Shown one piece after another: positions 7,205 to 17,112 of a DNA stretch of 64,000 nucleotides. The DNA lies in contig SVGM01000001.1 of assembly GCA_015056365.1 (NCBI GenBank), forward strand, positions 62,001 through 126,000. The letters are read 5' to 3'. This DNA comes from Clostridiales bacterium. Lineage in GTDB: Bacteria; Bacillota; Clostridia; Christensenellales; Aristaeellaceae. The notes beneath the pieces are model-generated. The model was not told the DNA's origin and searched no databases. It worked only from the letters and a program-made list of their open reading frames with translations. Position numbers and translations under genes: made by a program. Position 1 is the first letter of the stretch, and each line of letters begins with the position of its first letter.

Positions 7205-10120
7205 ATGCTGAAAAAGTATCAACGTATTCTGGTAGGTTTGCTGTGCGTGGCTGGCGTCATTGCGCTGTTCGCCCTGTTGGGCGGCGGCAGCCAGGACTTC
7301 CACGCAAAATACGAAGGAGTCGACTTAACCGCCGACGTATCCGGCCTTGGCCGCGAGGATACGTACGACGGTTATTTGCGTGCGCACGCGGACGCAGTGC
7401 CTGGCGTTTCGCCCGTGCCTGTTGACGTGACCGTCTTCGAAGGTCCGGGCGAAGTACGCGAAGAAGACGGCGTTCCCTGCGTATTCACCCCTGACAACTC
7501 CGAGATCACCTGGAAGGTGACTGTGGAGCAGGAAGGCATGTACAATATCATGCTGGACTACCTGACGGTAGAGTCCCGCGGTGTTGACATGGAGCGCGAA
7601 TTGCTTATCAATGGGGAACTGCCCTTCTCCGGGGCCAGTACCCTTTGTTTCTCGCGCCTGTGGACCGATGCCGGCGAAGTGCGCAAGGATAACCAGGGCA
7701 ATGACATCCGTCCTTCGCAGAAGGAAGTGTTCGACTGGCAGCAAGCTTACTGCGAAGACGATATGGGTTACATTGTGGAGCCGTATCAGTTCTTTTTCCA
7801 GGCTGGCGAAAACACCATCACCTTTAGGGCAATCAACGAGCCTATGATCCTGCGCGGTATCACGCTAATGCCTGTGACCGAGCAGCAGGACTATGAATCC
7901 TATCGTGCAGCTCAGCCCGTGGTGGAGATGTCTGAAGAAGCCAAGAGCTGGCAGCTGGCCATCCAGGGTGAGTCTGCTCAGCTGCGTTCCACACCCTCCC
8001 TCTATGCCCGCTACGATCACGCTTCTCCGGTGACTGAACCCTATGACGTAAGCAAGACCGTTCTGAACTACATCGGCGGCGATCCCTGGAACAACGCCGG
8101 TCAGTGGATCCAGTGGGAGTTTGAGGTTCCCGAGGACGGCTATTACAACATCACCATCAAGGCACGCCAGGCTTATCAGCGCGGCGCGCTTTCCTGCCGT
8201 ACCCTTTATTTGGACGGCGAGATTCCCTTTGACGCTATGTCTACCATCGCCTTTTCCTATGACACTTCCTGGCAGATGTGCACCCTGGCTGACGAAGAAG
8301 GCACTCCCTACAGCTTCTACCTGACGGCCGGCAAGCACACCATCCGTCTGGAAGCGACGCTGGGCGATATGGGCGATATTCTCAAGTCCATGGAAGACAG
8401 CATTTTCCGCCTCAACCAGATCTATCGCAAACTGCTGGTTCTCACCGGCGTCAACCCTGACCGTTTCCGCGACTACAACCTGGCCAAAGTGTATCCCGAA
8501 GTGATCGAAGCCATGGATTTGGAAAGCAAGCGCCTGTATCACCTGGTGGATGAAACCGTCGCCCTTACCGGTCAGAAGAGCGATCGCGTGGCTGTTGCCC
8601 AGACGCTGGCGGTTCAGCTGGAGCAGTTTGTCAAGCGCAACGACCGTATCACCGAGTCCTTTGTCAACTTCAAGGACAACATCACCAGCCTGGGAACCGC
8701 CATGCAGAACATGGCTGAAACCAAGCTGGATATCGACGCTATTTTTATCAGCGGCGAGAACGCGAAGCTTCCTAAATATAATGACGGTTTCTTCGCACGC
8801 GCCATTCACGAGATCCGCGCCTGTGTTGCTTCCTTCTTTGTGGATTACAACTCTCTGGGCGACGTATACGACGAAAACGCCACCGACCTGATCGAAGTGT
8901 GGATCGTCACCGGCCGCGACCAGAGCACCGTGCTCAAGACCATGGTGGATGACAGCTTCACCCCTGCCACCGGCATCAAGGTCAACGTAAAGCTGGTTAC
9001 GCCCGATGCGATTCTGAACGCCGTTATGGCTGGCAACGGCCCCGACGTGGTTCTCAGCGTGGACGGCTGGTTCGCCGTAAACTACGCCATGCGTAACGCA
9101 GTTGAAGACCTGACCCAGTTTGAGGATTACGAGCAGGTTGTCAATCCGTTCTACCAGAGCGCGCTTGATCCGCTGACCTATGACGACGGCTCGCACAAAG
9201 GTGTCTACGCGCTGCCCGAAACCCAGATCTTCTCCGTGCTGTTCTACCGCGAGGACGTGCTGGAAGAGCTGGGCGTGGAAGTGCCCAAGACCTGGGACGA
9301 CCTGATCGCCATCCTGCCCACCATTCAGGGCAACAACATGTCCGTGGGCGTTCCCTTCCCGGATATCTCCACTGTTGATATGTCCGGTTTCAACTCTCTG
9401 ATTTATCAAAATGGCGGCACCATTTATGACGAAAACAATCAGCGCACCGTCATTGACAGCGAAGCCGGCGTAGCTGCCTTCAAGTTCTACACCAGCCTGT
9501 ACAATGACTACGGCCTGCCTGTTGTATTCGATTTTGTCAGCCGCTTCCGTTCCGGCGAGATGCCCCTGGGCGTAGGTCAGTACACGCTGTACAACACCCT
9601 CGCCGTTTCCGCGCCCGAGATCCGCGGTCTGTGGGACTTCACCCTCTACCCCGGCACCATGAAGGAGGACGGCACCATCGACCATTCCGTCCACGCCAAC
9701 GGCGCCTGCTGTATGATGATTGCCACGGATGACGAGAACATGAAGAAGAACGCCTGGGAGTTCATGAAGTGGTGGGTCTCCACCGAGTCTCAGGTACGCT
9801 TCGGCCGCGAGATGGAAAGCGTTCTGGGTTCTTCTGCCCGCTACGCCACTGCCAACCGCGATGCTCTGGATCAGCTGGCCTGGTCCATGGAGCAGCTGGA
9901 TGTGCTTAAGGAGCAGCAAACCTGGGCACGTGGCTTCCCTGAAATCGCAGGCGGTTACTCCACCACCCGTCACATGACCAACGCCATTCGTAAGGTCATC
10001 AACGAGAAACAGGATCCACGCGAGACATTGCTTACCTACACCCGCACGATCAATGAAGAGATCGATATCAAGCGCCGCGAATTCAACCTGCCGATTTACG
10101 GAGAGGAGGGAACGAAATGA
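7205..10120 (+). CDS. Giant ABC sugar-binding protein fused to two beta-sandwich-like modules
   Basis: A 971-residue protein, twice the usual solute-binding protein length. An N-terminal membrane segment (about residues 7-27, no lipobox Cys) is followed by two similar beta-rich modules (~50-245 and ~250-390). Both share W-x-V/F, G-x-Y-N-I, L-x-I/L-x-G-E-x-PF and F-x-x-W, and resemble CBM6/35-like sugar-binding folds. A helical linker follows (~390-590). The C-terminal ~370 residues form a family-1 extracellular solute-binding domain (VDDSFTPATGIKVNVK, GNGPDVVLS, YALPETQIFSVLFYREDVL, AWEFMKWWVS). Start 7205 follows GGAGAGG. It probably captures polymeric or branched oligosaccharides at the cell surface for the permeases that follow, and its end overlaps the next gene by 4 bases. 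Confidence 0.88.
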   Translation: MLKKYQRILVGLLCVAGVIALFALLGGGSQDFHAKYEGVDLTADVSGLGREDTYDGYLRAHADAVPGVSPVPVDVTVFEGPGEVREEDGVPCVFTPDNSEITWKVTVEQEGMYNIMLDYLTVESRGVDMERELLINGELPFSGASTLCFSRLWTDAGEVRKDNQGNDIRPSQKEVFDWQQAYCEDDMGYIVEPYQFFFQAGENTITFRAINEPMILRGITLMPVTEQQDYESYRAAQPVVEMSEEAKSWQLAIQGESAQLRSTPSLYARYDHASPVTEPYDVSKTVLNYIGGDPWNNAGQWIQWEFEVPEDGYYNITIKARQAYQRGALSCRTLYLDGEIPFDAMSTIAFSYDTSWQMCTLADEEGTPYSFYLTAGKHTIRLEATLGDMGDILKSMEDSIFRLNQIYRKLLVLTGVNPDRFRDYNLAKVYPEVIEAMDLESKRLYHLVDETVALTGQKSDRVAVAQTLAVQLEQFVKRNDRITESFVNFKDNITSLGTAMQNMAETKLDIDAIFISGENAKLPKYNDGFFARAIHEIRACVASFFVDYNSLGDVYDENATDLIEVWIVTGRDQSTVLKTMVDDSFTPATGIKVNVKLVTPDAILNAVMAGNGPDVVLSVDGWFAVNYAMRNAVEDLTQFEDYEQVVNPFYQSALDPLTYDDGSHKGVYALPETQIFSVLFYREDVLEELGVEVPKTWDDLIAILPTIQGNNMSVGVPFPDISTVDMSGFNSLIYQNGGTIYDENNQRTVIDSEAGVAAFKFYTSLYNDYGLPVVFDFVSRFRSGEMPLGVGQYTLYNTLAVSAPEIRGLWDFTLYPGTMKEDGTIDHSVHANGACCMMIATDDENMKKNAWEFMKWWVSTESQVRFGREMESVLGSSARYATANRDALDQLAWSMEQLDVLKEQQTWARGFPEIAGGYSTTRHMTNAIRKVINEKQDPRETLLTYTRTINEEIDIKRREFNLPIYGEEGTK

Positions 10121-11070
10121 ATAATGTACAGACCGGTTCCTTCGGCAAGCGATATCTGACCATGAGAGCAGATAAGCTTCGGTATGATTGGGCCAAAGCA
10201 AAGCGCATGAAGGTATGCTACCTGTTCCTGGCCCCGTATGCCATCCTGTTCTTCACCTTCTTTATCCTTCCTATCTGTACATCCATTTTCTACAGCTTCA
10301 CCTATTACAACATTCTGGAAGCTCCACGCTTCGTAGGTTTCCAGAACTACATCAACCTGGTGCTTCAGGATGACGTATTCCTGACATCCATCAAGAACAC
10401 GTTCGTCATCGCCGTGATCACCGGCCCTGTCGGCTACATCCTCTCGTTCATGTTCGCCTGGTTCATCAACGAGCTGCCCAAGTGGCTCAGAGCCATCGCC
10501 GTGGTCATCTTCTATGCCCCCAGCATCGCCGGCAACGCGTACTCCATCTTCTCCATCCTCTTCCGCGGCGATGCCTACGGTTATCTGAACTCCATGCTGC
10601 TGAACCTCGGCTTCATTGATGCGCCAATTCTGTGGCTCACGGACCCCCGCTACATCATGCCCGTTCTGATCGTCGTCATCCTGTGGATGAGCATGGGCAC
10701 CGGCTTCCTTTCCTTCGTAGCCGGTTTCCAGGGCATTGATAAGAGCATGTATGAAGCCGGCTATGTGGATGGCATCCGCAACCGCTGGCAGGAGCTGTAC
10801 TACATCACCCTGCCCAGCATGAAGCCTATGCTGCTGTTCGGCGCCGTGATGAGCATCACCTCTGCATTCAACGTCTGTGACGTGCCCCGTGCGCTGGCCG
10901 GTTACCCCTCTACGGACTACGCCGCACGAACCATCGTTACCCACTTGTTCGACTACGGCTTCAGCCGTTTCGAAATGGGTTACGCTTCCGCCATCGCAAC
11001 GCTGCTGTTCCTGGTCATGATTCTGTGCAAGAAATTCATTTCTGCTGCATTGGAAAAGGTGGGTACCTGA
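10117..11070 (+). CDS. Sugar ABC transporter permease (MalF/UgpA/LplB type)
   Basis: A 317-residue inner membrane permease with six helices. It carries the carbohydrate-permease loop that contacts the ATPase (EAGYVDGIRNRWQELYYITL, around residue 205), the EAA motif of the binding-protein-dependent transport family. It overlaps the binding-protein gene by ATGA and is followed 1 base later by its partner permease, so the three are translationally coupled. The ~30-residue charged N-terminal extension before helix 1 is normal for MalF-like subunits. No ATPase is encoded nearby, so a shared MsmX-type ATPase elsewhere is expected. Confidence 0.93.
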   Translation: MNNVQTGSFGKRYLTMRADKLRYDWAKAKRMKVCYLFLAPYAILFFTFFILPICTSIFYSFTYYNILEAPRFVGFQNYINLVLQDDVFLTSIKNTFVIAVITGPVGYILSFMFAWFINELPKWLRAIAVVIFYAPSIAGNAYSIFSILFRGDAYGYLNSMLLNLGFIDAPILWLTDPRYIMPVLIVVILWMSMGTGFLSFVAGFQGIDKSMYEAGYVDGIRNRWQELYYITLPSMKPMLLFGAVMSITSAFNVCDVPRALAGYPSTDYAARTIVTHLFDYGFSRFEMGYASAIATLLFLVMILCKKFISAALEKVGT

Positions 11071-11071
11071 T

Positions 11072-12292
11072 ATGAGTGAAATCAAGAAGATCCAATCCAA
11101 AGGTACCCTGCTGATCGACAGAAAAAAGGTCAAGGGCACCATGGTTGCCGGCGATACCAGCGCATCCTTCGTTGACAACAAGGGAAACACGCTGGCCCAG
11201 TTTGCATACAGCAACCTGAAAACGCTGCGCAACACCCGTCACGGCGGCATGTCCAGTACCGTTAACGTGACGCTGACCAACGGCACCGGCTACAGCTTCA
11301 TGCTGGTGGATGGTCTGAAGATCTACAATACCATCGACAAGAACTGGGTTGACAAGCCCGTTCGTGCTTACAGCCGTGCTGAAGAGCTCCGCCGTTTGGC
11401 CGAGCTTCGCGGTGAAAAAGTACAGACCGTTAAGAAGCATCTCGTCAAGCGCCGTCACCCCAACCGTTCCGTTGCCGGTGACATCGGCATCTACTTCCTG
11501 CTGGCAGTGGTGGCGCTGGCCATGGCCTTCCCGCTGATCTTCGCGGTTGGCTCCGCGCTTAAGCCGCTGGACGAATTGTTCCGCTTCCCGCCGACGGTTC
11601 TGCCGCAGCATCCCACGCTGGACAACTTCTCTGACCTGCTGGTGACCATGGGTCAGAGCTGGGTTCCCTTCAGCCGCTACCTGACCAACACGGTGCTGAT
11701 CACCTTCCTTGGCACCTTCGGTCATCTGATCATCGCCTCCATGGCAGCATTCGTGCTTGCTAAGTATGATTTCCCCGGCGGTAGGCTTTTCTTCAACGTA
11801 GTTGTTACCGCTCTGATGTTCTCCGGTTATGTCACGGGTATCCCTAACTACGTGATCATGAGCAAGCTGCATATGATCGACACTTACTGGGCGTTGCTGT
11901 TGCCCGCCTTCGCAGCCCCCATCGGTCTGTTCATGATGAAGCAGTTCATGGAAGGCCTGCCCACGGCGCTGATCGAAGCTGCGCACATTGACGGTGCGAG
12001 CGAGTTCCGTATCTTCTGGAGCATCGTGATGCCCAACGTCAAGCCCGCCTGGCTGACCGTGATCATCTTCAGCGTCCAGAGCCTGTGGAACAACAGCGCT
12101 GCGACCATCATCTACTCCGAAGCGAAAAAGACGCTGGTTTACGCCCTGCAGCAGATTCAGGCTGGCGGTATTGCCCGTACCGGTCAGGCTGCAGCCGTTA
12201 CTGTCGTCGTCATGGCGATTCCCATTATCATCTTCGTTCTGAGCCAGAGTCAGATTCTTGAAACCATGGCCAGTTCCGGTATTAAAGACTAA
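11072..12292 (+). CDS. Sugar ABC transporter permease (MalG type) with an extra N-terminal cytoplasmic domain
   Basis: A 406-residue protein, about 130 longer than usual. The C-terminal ~270 residues are a standard MalG/UgpE-like permease with six helices and the EAA loop EAAHIDGASEFRIFWSIVMP. The first ~85 residues are soluble and beta-rich (KGTLLIDRKKVKGTMVAG, then FVDNKGNTLAQFAYSNLKTL and NVTLTNGTGYSFMLVDG), resembling a small PH/GRAM-like barrel. A basic linker (~95-130) joins them. I do not know this domain fused to ABC permeases in described systems; it would face the cytoplasm and could sense or tether a partner. It is the partner of the preceding permease. Confidence 0.88.
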   Translation: MSEIKKIQSKGTLLIDRKKVKGTMVAGDTSASFVDNKGNTLAQFAYSNLKTLRNTRHGGMSSTVNVTLTNGTGYSFMLVDGLKIYNTIDKNWVDKPVRAYSRAEELRRLAELRGEKVQTVKKHLVKRRHPNRSVAGDIGIYFLLAVVALAMAFPLIFAVGSALKPLDELFRFPPTVLPQHPTLDNFSDLLVTMGQSWVPFSRYLTNTVLITFLGTFGHLIIASMAAFVLAKYDFPGGRLFFNVVVTALMFSGYVTGIPNYVIMSKLHMIDTYWALLLPAFAAPIGLFMMKQFMEGLPTALIEAAHIDGASEFRIFWSIVMPNVKPAWLTVIIFSVQSLWNNSAATIIYSEAKKTLVYALQQIQAGGIARTGQAAAVTVVVMAIPIIIFVLSQSQILETMASSGIKD

Positions 12293-12351
12293 TCCGGGTG
12301 AGGATGACCAACTTGGTTTCAACAATCCATTCAGAACAGGAGGGAATGACC

Positions 12352-13863
12352 GTGAAAGTCAAAAGCAGGCTTTTGGCACTGTTATTGATCATAATGATGC
12401 TGGCTGGTTTTTCCAGCGCATACGCCGCGGACGAGGGATATCCTACCGCTTATACGTATAATTACGACTACTGGGGCGACGTACGTGAATCGCCCGACGC
12501 CTATCGCGTAGACCAGGTGCTCTACGGCACGGATCTGGGCCTTGAGGTTGCGATGAAAAAGCCGCAGAACCTTTTCGTACGCAATCAGGACCTGTATGTC
12601 TGCGACACCGGCAACAACCGAATCCTCCAGCTCCGGAAAACCGGCAACACCTTCGCGCTGGTGCGGATCATCGACACCATTCAGGGCTGTGACGTCACCA
12701 CCTTTAACAACCCCAATGATCTGTTTGTGGATGAACAGGATAACATCTACATCTGCGATACCAACAACGAACGTATCGTGATGGTGGATAAAGACCTGAA
12801 CTTCATCAAGGCCTTCACCAAGCCCGACGACCCCACCTTCGATCAGGGCACCAGTTTCCTGCCCCACAAGCTGGTTGTTGACGTTTCCGGCCGCGTGTTC
12901 TGCCTGGCCACCAACATCAACAAAGGTATGGTCAAGTTCGAATCCGATACCACCTTCACCGGCTTCGTCGGCGCAAACAAGGTCAGCTATAATCTCTACG
13001 ATTATATCTGGAAGCGTTTCCTGTCCACCGAAGCGCAGCGCGCACAGCAGGAATCCTTCGTTCCTACGGAATACCGCAATATCTATATCGATGACGAGTC
13101 TTTCATCTATGCCACCAATACCTCCTTCAGCGAGTACGACCTGCTCTACGACGTAGCGCAGCCCATCCGCCGCCTGAACGGTATCGGCAATGATATTCTG
13201 ATCAAGAACGACCGCTACCCCCCCATCGGCGACCTGTACTGGGAAGAGCAGTCCGATCAGTACGGTCCTTCCAAGCTGGTGGATATCACCGTGCTGGGCG
13301 ATGACATCTACGTTGCGCTCGACCGTACCCGCGGCCGCCTGTTCGGTTATGATTCTCAGGGCATCATGCTGTGGGCTTTCGGTACCAAGGGCAACAGCGA
13401 AGGCGCTTTCAATGCCGCAATCGCCCTTGAGCACATGGGTAAAGACCTGATCGTGCTTGACGAAAACGAGTGCAACATCACCGTCTTCACCCCCACCGAG
13501 TACGGCAGCCTGATCTACAAGGCGAGCGAAGCCTATCTGAAGGGTGATTACGACGGCTCTGCCGCACTCTGGGAAGAAGTGCTCAAATTCAACGCCAACT
13601 ATAATCTGGCTTTCATCGGTATCGGCCGCGCGCTGCTGCGTCAGGACCAGTACAAGGAAGCCATGGATTACTTTGAAATGGCCCGTGACCGTGATAACTA
13701 CGGTCGTGCCTTCCGGCTGTACCGCAAGGATTGGGTCGAGCAAAACATCGGCTGGATGATCGCAGTGGTTGTCTGCGTGCTGGTCATTCCGTTGATTATC
13801 AAGCAGGTCAAGAAAACGAGATGGGAGGTGGAACTGCATGAACGCAGCAAAGTTGGCAAGTAA
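12352..13863 (+). CDS. Exported NHL-repeat / TPR protein with a C-terminal membrane anchor
   Basis: A 503-residue protein. GTG 12352 is preferred because AGGAGG at 12338-12343 is 8 bases upstream, whereas ATG 12346 is only 2 away. A signal peptide ends near AYA. A beta-propeller of NHL-type repeats follows (PQNLFVRNQDLYVCDTGNNR and PNDLFVDEQDNIYICDTNNE, up to ~375), then a TPR-like pair (AYLKGDYDGSAALWEEVLKF and AFIGIGRALLRQDQYKEAMD, ~395-455). A membrane helix (~465-485) and a short basic cytoplasmic tail end the protein. The propeller would lie outside the cell, held at the membrane by its C-terminus. It sits in the transporter operon and overlaps the YIP1 gene, so it probably works with the transporter; its ligand is unknown. 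Confidence 0.82.
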   Translation: MKVKSRLLALLLIIMMLAGFSSAYAADEGYPTAYTYNYDYWGDVRESPDAYRVDQVLYGTDLGLEVAMKKPQNLFVRNQDLYVCDTGNNRILQLRKTGNTFALVRIIDTIQGCDVTTFNNPNDLFVDEQDNIYICDTNNERIVMVDKDLNFIKAFTKPDDPTFDQGTSFLPHKLVVDVSGRVFCLATNINKGMVKFESDTTFTGFVGANKVSYNLYDYIWKRFLSTEAQRAQQESFVPTEYRNIYIDDESFIYATNTSFSEYDLLYDVAQPIRRLNGIGNDILIKNDRYPPIGDLYWEEQSDQYGPSKLVDITVLGDDIYVALDRTRGRLFGYDSQGIMLWAFGTKGNSEGAFNAAIALEHMGKDLIVLDENECNITVFTPTEYGSLIYKASEAYLKGDYDGSAALWEEVLKFNANYNLAFIGIGRALLRQDQYKEAMDYFEMARDRDNYGRAFRLYRKDWVEQNIGWMIAVVVCVLVIPLIIKQVKKTRWEVELHERSKVGK

Positions 13864-14524
13864 TCCCGGTACCATGAGCCCCGCCAAGGAAAAGTGGAAC
13901 CGTTACTGGGAGTCCATTCGTTATGCGTTCCACGTGATCTTCCATCCCTTCGACGGTTTCTGGGATCTGGCCCATGAAAAGCGCGGCACCATCGCAGCCG
14001 CCACCACGTTCTTGGTCCTGTTCCTGGTGACCCGCGTTGTGACCCTGATGTTCACCAACTTCCAGTTCATCAACGCCCCTCTGCAGTACGTGAACGTTTT
14101 TGAGCAGACAGCCTCTCTGCTGTTCCCCTTCCTCATTCTGTGCCTTGCAAACTGGAGTCTGACCACCCTCTTTGAAGGCAAGGGCCGCTTCTCGGACATT
14201 TACATCGCCATGTGCTATGCGCTGGTGCCCTATGTAATCATTCAGCTGCCCCTGGTGTTCGTCAGCAACATCATTGCTTTTGACGAAGGCGCCTTCTACA
14301 ATGTGCTGTTGAGCGTATCCGTGATCTGGTCCGTTCTGCTGATCTTTGTCGGCCTGATGCAGGTACATGACTACAGTCCTGGAAAGACTTTGATTTTCCT
14401 GGTCGCCACCGTTCTTGGCGCCATGATCATCATTTTCCTGATCCTGGTGTTCTTCAGCCTGCTGGGCGATGCAGTGAGCTTCTTCATTTCTCTGTATCGC
14501 GAGATCGCGTTCCGCTTGAATTAA
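13838..14524 (+). CDS. YIP1-family integral membrane protein
   Basis: A 228-residue protein with a ~25-residue cytoplasmic N-terminus and five hydrophobic segments. The early WDLAHEKRGT segment and the FSDIYIAMCYALVPYVI segment match the Yip1 domain pattern (in this family a membrane-embedded five-helix domain of unknown biochemical role). It overlaps the NHL-protein gene by 26 bases and precedes the DUF5696 gene by 14 bases. As I recall, YIP1 plus DUF5696 next to sugar permeases recurs in Clostridia and Paenibacillus-type genomes; this could not be searched here. A role in assembling or regulating the transporter is a guess. Confidence 0.8.
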   Translation: MNAAKLASNPGTMSPAKEKWNRYWESIRYAFHVIFHPFDGFWDLAHEKRGTIAAATTFLVLFLVTRVVTLMFTNFQFINAPLQYVNVFEQTASLLFPFLILCLANWSLTTLFEGKGRFSDIYIAMCYALVPYVIIQLPLVFVSNIIAFDEGAFYNVLLSVSVIWSVLLIFVGLMQVHDYSPGKTLIFLVATVLGAMIIIFLILVFFSLLGDAVSFFISLYREIAFRLN

Positions 14525-14538
14525 GGAGGAATTAGAAA

Positions 14539-17112
14539 ATGAAAAAAATCATTTTGAAGTTGCTTCCTTGGTTCATTGCGCTCCTGGCGATCGCTGCGCT
14601 GGTCGTCTTCGTCGGTATTCCGCTGTATTCCGAAACGGATGAAGTTCACACCGATGCCCCCACCGTGGTCAGCTATGAAGGCGGAAAAGAGCCTCTGATC
14701 ATGGAGAACGACAACCTGCTGTTCGAGATGGATCCTGCCACCACCCAGTTTAAGGTGACGGAAAAGGCTTCCGGCCGCGTCTGGCTCTCCAATCCGGAAA
14801 ACGCCGCTAATGACCCCATTGCCATCTCCAGCAACAAGGAAATGATGCAGTCCACCGCCACCGTGACCTACACCACTGCCGGCGGTACCACGGAACTGAA
14901 CAATTTCAAGTTTTCCATCGAAAACGGAAACTATGAAATCGTGCCCATGGATGACGGTTCCCTGTGCGTCAATTACGCCATCGGTAAGATCGAAAAGACC
15001 TATCTGATCCCCAAAGCCATCACCGAGGAACGCTATGATGCTTTCTACGAGGGCATGAAAAAGTCCACGAAGAAAAAGATCAACAGCAACTATTCTCTCT
15101 ATGGCCCGGATAACATCGATTCCAAGAAGAACAAGGACGAGATCATCGCCCTGTATCCCGAAGTTCTGAATCAGAATCTCTACATCCTGAAGGCCGACAC
15201 TTCCGAGAATAACATGAAGAAAATCGAAGAGTATTTTCAGGAAGTCAACTATTCTCAGGAAGATTACGAGATCGATCAGCAGCTGATCGCCGGCACCAAG
15301 GAAAGCGACAATCCCGTTTTCAATGTCCAGTTCATCTATCGGCTGGAAGAGAACGATCTGGTTGTTGAGGTGCCCTACAGCGAGATCAAGTACAAACCGG
15401 ATTACCCCATCACCTATCTCACCCTGCTGCCCATGTTCGGCGCAGCCGGCGTTGAGGAAGACGGCTTTATGTTCATCCCCGAAGGCGGCGGCGCTCTGAT
15501 CAACTACAACAACGGTAAGCTTGCTCAGAACAGCTATTACGCCAACGTATACGGCTGGGATTACGCCACCGTCCGTAGCGAGCTGGTCAATGAGACCCGC
15601 AACACCTTCCCGGTCTTCGGTATGACCGGTCAGGGCGGTTCCTTCATCTGCATCATTGAGGGTTCTCCCTCCTATGCAGGCCTGATGGCTGATATCAGCA
15701 TGCGTTACAACGCCTACAACTGGATGTGCGCCAAGTACAACGTCCTGCACTTCGACCAGTACAACGTATCTGCCAGAACGGCTCAGCTGGTCTATATGTA
15801 CGAGAAGGAAATCCCGGACAACGACAGCATCATCCAGCGCTACCGCTTCATCGACAGCGATAACTACGTAGCGATGGCTACTGCCTACGGCGAGTACCTT
15901 CGTGAAAAAGAACCTCTCCTCAAGGACGCTGTCGCTTCCGAAGACGTGCCTGTTTCCGTTGAGATGGTCGGTGCTATTGACAAGACGGTGGTCAAATTCG
16001 GTCTTCCCATCGACTCTGTCTACCCCACCACTTCCTTCCTGCAGGCTCAGGATATCCTCAATCAGTTCGTTGACGGTGGCGTTCGCAATCTGAACGTGCA
16101 GCTCAGCGGCTGGTGCAACGGTGGCATCACTCAGAAAGTATTCAACAAGATCCGCGTTCTGAAAGAACTGGGCGGTACCAAAGATCTGAAAGCCTTGATG
16201 AATACCGCCGCAGAAAAGAACGTGCCTCTCTATCTGGACGGCATCACCTGCTTCGCTTATGATAGCGGCCTTTTCCAGGGCTTTATCCCCTTCAACAACG
16301 CCGCCCGCTACACCACTCGTGAACAGGTTCACATCTATCCCTACGATGTGATCACCTATCTGGAGGCTGACTGGCTGGATCCCTACTATCTGGTGAAACC
16401 GGAATACGCCAAGCAGAATGCGACCACGCTGATCAACGGGCTTAAGGAGCTGGGCGCCAGCGGCGTCTCTTTCCGTGACATCGGTTACCTGCTGAGCGCT
16501 GACTACAACCCGCGCAATGTGGTCACCCGCGAGCAAGTAAAGGCGATGAATATCCAGACCATGCAGGAAGCTCGCGATGCCGGTCAGAACGTGATGATCC
16601 GTATGGGTAACGATTACGCCATCCCCTATGCCGATCTGATCACCGACATGGATCTGTGGGGCACCAAGTACTCCATCATTGACCAGCAAGTGCCCTTCTA
16701 TCAGATCGCGCTTCACGGCATGAAGGATTACACCGGTGCTCCCATCAACCTGGCCAGCGACTACCGCAGAGAGCTGCTCAAGTGCGCTGAATACGGCAGC
16801 GGCTTGAACTTCACCTTTATGGCCGAAGATACCAAATTGCTGCAGGATACCACTCATTCCGGTTATTTTGCCGCATACTACCTGCCCTGGGCCGACGAAG
16901 TGCTGGAGATGGCGAAACAGTACCAGGATGACATGGCCGGTTTGAACCAGCTGGCCATCGTTGATCACGTGCAGCTCAGCGACGAAGTGACTGTGACCAC
17001 CTATGCGGATGGCACTCAGGTTTACGTTAACTACGATGACGTAGGCCACAGCTACGACGGTGTATACATCGCCGCCCAGGACTATGCTGTGAAAAGGGGG
17101 GATAGCAAGTGA
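14539..17112 (+). CDS. Large membrane-anchored DUF5696-like protein, possible glycosidase fold
   Basis: An 857-residue protein starting behind AAGGAGGAATT. One N-terminal helix (about residues 8-28) anchors an extracellular body. The N-terminal ~400 residues look like a beta-sandwich (FEMDPATTQFKVTEKASGRV, FMFIPEGGGALINYNNGK), and the C-terminal ~400 like an (alpha/beta)8 barrel with conserved acidic tips (LYLDGITCFAYDSG, FRDIGYLLSADYN, MIRMGNDYAI). This sandwich-plus-barrel plan resembles GH31/GH36-like enzymes, but no catalytic pair can be assigned by eye. The family name is recalled, not searched. Its place between two permease pairs suggests it cuts or senses glycans at the membrane. Confidence 0.8.
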   Translation: MKKIILKLLPWFIALLAIAALVVFVGIPLYSETDEVHTDAPTVVSYEGGKEPLIMENDNLLFEMDPATTQFKVTEKASGRVWLSNPENAANDPIAISSNKEMMQSTATVTYTTAGGTTELNNFKFSIENGNYEIVPMDDGSLCVNYAIGKIEKTYLIPKAITEERYDAFYEGMKKSTKKKINSNYSLYGPDNIDSKKNKDEIIALYPEVLNQNLYILKADTSENNMKKIEEYFQEVNYSQEDYEIDQQLIAGTKESDNPVFNVQFIYRLEENDLVVEVPYSEIKYKPDYPITYLTLLPMFGAAGVEEDGFMFIPEGGGALINYNNGKLAQNSYYANVYGWDYATVRSELVNETRNTFPVFGMTGQGGSFICIIEGSPSYAGLMADISMRYNAYNWMCAKYNVLHFDQYNVSARTAQLVYMYEKEIPDNDSIIQRYRFIDSDNYVAMATAYGEYLREKEPLLKDAVASEDVPVSVEMVGAIDKTVVKFGLPIDSVYPTTSFLQAQDILNQFVDGGVRNLNVQLSGWCNGGITQKVFNKIRVLKELGGTKDLKALMNTAAEKNVPLYLDGITCFAYDSGLFQGFIPFNNAARYTTREQVHIYPYDVITYLEADWLDPYYLVKPEYAKQNATTLINGLKELGASGVSFRDIGYLLSADYNPRNVVTREQVKAMNIQTMQEARDAGQNVMIRMGNDYAIPYADLITDMDLWGTKYSIIDQQVPFYQIALHGMKDYTGAPINLASDYRRELLKCAEYGSGLNFTFMAEDTKLLQDTTHSGYFAAYYLPWADEVLEMAKQYQDDMAGLNQLAIVDHVQLSDEVTVTTYADGTQVYVNYDDVGHSYDGVYIAAQDYAVKRGDSK

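Noticed and set aside
7865-10201. 778-codon minus-strand frame opposite the binding-protein fusion
   Set aside because: Antisense shadow of a strongly biased coding gene; overlaps the next plus-strand gene as well.
14521-17049. 842-codon minus-strand frame opposite the DUF5696 gene
   Set aside because: It arises from the codon bias of the plus-strand gene; no start signal and no protein-like motifs.
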